A stretch of 24,976 nucleotides of DNA from JBBRCX01 sp038204465 (GTDB lineage Bacteria > Planctomycetota > Phycisphaerae > Tepidisphaerales > Tepidisphaeraceae). The first letter of the stretch is position 1, and every line of letters starts with the position of its first letter. The position numbers and the translations under genes are program-made. Under the pieces are notes generated by a model, which was given only the letters and a program-made list of their open reading frames with translations, was not told the origin of the DNA and did no database searches. Positions 22,553-24,976 of this stretch are shown here, piece after piece. The DNA is taken from the NCBI GenBank assembly GCA_038204465.1, contig JBBRCX010000068.1:1-24976 (forward strand), in the 5' to 3' direction.

Positions 22553-24976
22553 TTACCGCGCCAGCTTGGTGCTGAGCAGCGGGAACTGCTTCGCCTCGTA
22601 CTCCTTCTGAATGATGATCGTCGGTTTCACGAGAATGAGCAGAACGTTCTCGTCCTTCGCCATCGAGCGGTTGGTAAAGAGCCGCTTGAGGAACGGGACC
22701 TTGGAAAGGATCGGGACGCCGGCCTCTTTCTCGATCTCGCCGGCGATCGTCTCACCGCCGAGCAACAGCGTGCCCCCGTCGGGGACGCTGACCGTGGTGC
22801 GGATATTGGTGATCTGGATTTCCGGCTGCTGAATGGTGACGCTTTGGGTGCTGCTGTCGGTGACAATCGGAACCCCGTTCTGATCCACCTGGGCATTTCT
22901 GTTGGTGGTGCCGCTCTGGAACGAGAACTCGGTGATGCCGAGCAGTGAGGTGAGCGTCGGCCGCAGCGTCATCGTCACGTACTTACGGTCAGAGGAGACC
23001 GTTGCCTGCACGTCGAGCACGACCCCGCTGTTGATGATGTCGATCTGCGGGGTAATGCCTACGGCGGCGGTGGCCACCTGCGACGTCACGCCGCTCACGT
23101 ACGCCTTCTGCGTCTCGACGAAAACAAAAGCGCGCTGCCCGTTGAAGAGAGTGATGCGCGGCGCGGTGACGAGGGTCGAGGTCCTGGCCGCCTGCGTTGC
23201 GCGGAGCAGAAGGTTGACCTGGAAGTCGTCGAGGAAGGCAACCGATGTGTTGAGCCCCGTTGCGGTGGCGCCGATGCTCCCGGGAACGCCCGTCTGGAGA
23301 TTCTTGGTGAAATCGCTGGTGCCGTTGCTGACGGAGATGGGCCCGAAGCCGGTGCCCCCCGTACCCGGCGTGGCCTTCAGGTTGAAAGCAAAGTCGACGT
23401 CGACGCCGACGTCCTCGAGGAAGTTGCGCTGCACGGTCAGGAAACGGGCCTCGACGTTAACCTGAATCGAGCGACGTTCACGAAGCTGCTCGAGCAGGGC
23501 AACCAACCGCCGGTGGTTTTCAGGGGTCTGAGTGACAATGAGCTGACCCGAGAGTTCCTTGATCGAGCCGACCGACCCGCCGGCGTCGCGCCAGCTTTCA
23601 GGATCGATCGTATCGGTGAGGAGCTTGGTGATCTCTTCGACGAGTTCCTGGCGCGTCTTGGTCTCGGTTTCCTTGTTGTTGCCGCCGCCACCGCCGCCGC
23701 CACCGCCGCCGCCGAACAAGTTGCCGCCCCCACCCCCGCCGCCGCCGGTCCCACCGCTGCCGCCGCCGCTGCGGGAGCTGGTGGAAGTGGAGTTGAGGTC
23801 GAAGCTGGGGGCCTCGCTGAAGTCGGGGATCTCTATCACGAGGTCGCGGATGTCGTAAACCCGAGTAACGGTGTTCTTGCTGAGATCATCACCGGTGGAG
23901 ATGGTGATGACGCCGTTGTCGATCGAGTATCCGAGCTTGGTCGTACCGCCGGAGACACTCTCCAGCACCACGTCCAGGGCCTTGGCGAATTTGACATTCT
24001 TCAGACGCGCCGTCACCGGCGCGTTGCGGTCCAGGCCGGCCGCTTCCAACGCCTTCCAATTGATGAAGATATTCGCGCCGCTCACTTCGCGAAGGTATTC
24101 AATGGCATCATTGAAGCCGACCGCATCGAACTGCAGGTCCGGCAGCTGCCGGTCGAGCTGGGCCTGGATCTGGCGGTCCTCGCTGCGATCGCCCCGCTCC
24201 TGGGCCACCGTCTCCTCGCGGATCTGGCTGATGTCCGGCCAGTCGTCGGGGTAGCGAAGGATGTCGCCGTACGGAATCATCCGCTCCGCCGCATCGTTCA
24301 ATTGATTGGTCAGCTCGCGGTCGAAGCGCTCGCGGAAGGTACGCTGCTCGTGCAGTTGCAGGCGATCCTGGATGAGCGGACGAACGCCGATGGCGTATTC
24401 GTTCTGCGGGTCGAGCACCAGGATCTGATCCACCACGCCCAGCGCCTCGCGATAGCGGCCTTCATCGGTGAGCCGGCGTGAAGTCCGGATCAAGTCGCTG
24501 ACAGTGGCCCTGCGCTCCCGGTTCACCCTCTCCTGCGTCGTCCTGATCTGCTTAGCTTCCTCATTTTTGCGCTGCGATATGAGTTCCGCCTCCTTCGCGG
24601 TCCTCGCGGTATCCAGCTCATTCTGGACGGTCTGAATGGTCGTGCGGAATTGCTCGAGCTCGGCATCGGGGAAGATCGCCGTGTTCGTCGCGCTCGCGAC
24701 GCGGGCGGTGTCCAACTGCGTCGCGGCCTGACCAAAATCTGCCCGTGCGATCGCCTCGCGGGATTTGCCAATGGCAGTCTTGAAGCGGTACTCGATCTCC
24801 TGCTTGGCCGCCCTGATCTGCTCTTCGGTTCGGCTGAGCGTGCGCGTCGGCTCGGAGCTGATGCCCAGGCGCGAGCGAACGTCGGCGCGGCCCTGGCGGG
24901 CGGCTTGATTGTCAGGGTCCAGGTCCAGCGCCTGCGTGTAGAGGTTCTCGGCCTGGTTGTCCTGCTCGGCGGCGCG
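22553..24976 (-). CDS. Secretin-family outer-membrane channel (GspD/PilQ-like), 5' end off the right edge
   Basis: The minus frame is open from base 24976 to the TAA at 22553, giving the C-terminal 807 residues. The TTG-started frame at 24715 is not a true start, because upstream codons continue as coding sequence with a TPR-like motif (AENLYTQALDLDPDNQAARQ). Order: TPR/coiled-coil region with a second TPR-like unit near ALGVVDQILVLDPQNEYAIG; an N0/STN-like domain (about 282-362); a Ser/Gly-rich low-complexity insert (about 404-432); a secretin N-type domain (LSGQLIVTQTPENHRRLVAL); then the secretin beta-barrel region with IQVNVEARFLTVQ, VPDGGTLLLGG (about 731-741) and VPILSKVPFLKRLF (about 754-767), ending in VLLILVKPTIII. 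It would form the outer-membrane ring for pili or secreted proteins. Pilus or type II role is undecided. Confidence 0.93.
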   Translation of the reverse strand, partial: RAAEQDNQAENLYTQALDLDPDNQAARQGRADVRSRLGISSEPTRTLSRTEEQIRAAKQEIEYRFKTAIGKSREAIARADFGQAATQLDTARVASATNTAIFPDAELEQFRTTIQTVQNELDTARTAKEAELISQRKNEEAKQIRTTQERVNRERRATVSDLIRTSRRLTDEGRYREALGVVDQILVLDPQNEYAIGVRPLIQDRLQLHEQRTFRERFDRELTNQLNDAAERMIPYGDILRYPDDWPDISQIREETVAQERGDRSEDRQIQAQLDRQLPDLQFDAVGFNDAIEYLREVSGANIFINWKALEAAGLDRNAPVTARLKNVKFAKALDVVLESVSGGTTKLGYSIDNGVITISTGDDLSKNTVTRVYDIRDLVIEIPDFSEAPSFDLNSTSTSSRSGGGSGGTGGGGGGGGNLFGGGGGGGGGGGNNKETETKTRQELVEEITKLLTDTIDPESWRDAGGSVGSIKELSGQLIVTQTPENHRRLVALLEQLRERRSIQVNVEARFLTVQRNFLEDVGVDVDFAFNLKATPGTGGTGFGPISVSNGTSDFTKNLQTGVPGSIGATATGLNTSVAFLDDFQVNLLLRATQAARTSTLVTAPRITLFNGQRAFVFVETQKAYVSGVTSQVATAAVGITPQIDIINSGVVLDVQATVSSDRKYVTMTLRPTLTSLLGITEFSFQSGTTNRNAQVDQNGVPIVTDSSTQSVTIQQPEIQITNIRTTVSVPDGGTLLLGGETIAGEIEKEAGVPILSKVPFLKRLFTNRSMAKDENVLLILVKPTIIIQKEYEAKQFPLLSTKLAR

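Noticed and set aside
1..24976. tRNA, rRNA, riboswitch or toxin-antitoxin loci
   Set aside because: I looked for T-loop and anticodon-arm patterns, conserved rRNA stretches and small paired genes, and found none that held up by eye; a covariance-model scan would be decisive.

Overview
The window looks like chromosome from a high-GC planctomycete, most likely of the Phycisphaerae type. The main clue is a set of small membrane proteins ending in a CGYDLR-x(n)-CPECG zinc ribbon, a hallmark I associate with that lineage. Supporting clues are a TPR-rich secretin and Gfo/Idh/MocA and sugar-isomerase genes side by side. Family calls come from recognising motifs in the translations; no database search was run.

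Layout. 1-329 (-): 5' part of an exported, charged protein running off the left edge. 562-765 (-): small helical protein. 857-2671 (+): tandem array of four paralogous membrane proteins coupled by GTGA/ATGA overlaps. 2668-3621 (-): CDF zinc-type efflux transporter, its stop overlapping that of the array. 3974-9174 (-): three-gene type IV pilus/type II secretion ATPase operon, transcribed gspE/pilB-like, pilT, pilB-like. 9660-10784 (-): MscS-type channel. 10949-13459 (+): ComEC/Rec2, divergent from the channel gene across a region with overlapping dyads. 13602-14018 (+): lipoprotein. 14212-14796 (+): pyrE. 14891-15391 (+): AT-richer single-TM DUF6843-like protein, followed by short tandem repeats. 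15577-17757 (-): CstA-family transporter. 17945-18952 (+) and 19024-19860 (-): convergent Gfo/Idh/MocA oxidoreductase and sugar-phosphate isomerase/epimerase-like gene. 19920-20164: GC-rich palindromic repeats. 20164-22403 (-): gatA, gatC and rpmB, with a recognisable sigma70-type promoter before rpmB. 22499-22532: perfect 14-bp hairpin. 22553-24976 (-): large secretin, 5' end off the right edge.

How the genes fit together. Extension ATPases, the PilT retraction ATPase, an outer-membrane secretin and the ComEC DNA channel all lie within about 21 kb. That is most of the machinery for type IV pilus-driven DNA uptake, although ComEC has lost a usually conserved membrane motif. gatC/gatA point to indirect Gln-tRNA and/or Asn-tRNA charging; gatB is not here. 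I found no tRNA, rRNA, CRISPR array, integrase or transposase. The most unusual element is the four-gene zinc-ribbon membrane protein array, whose members carry different subsets of the same domains.
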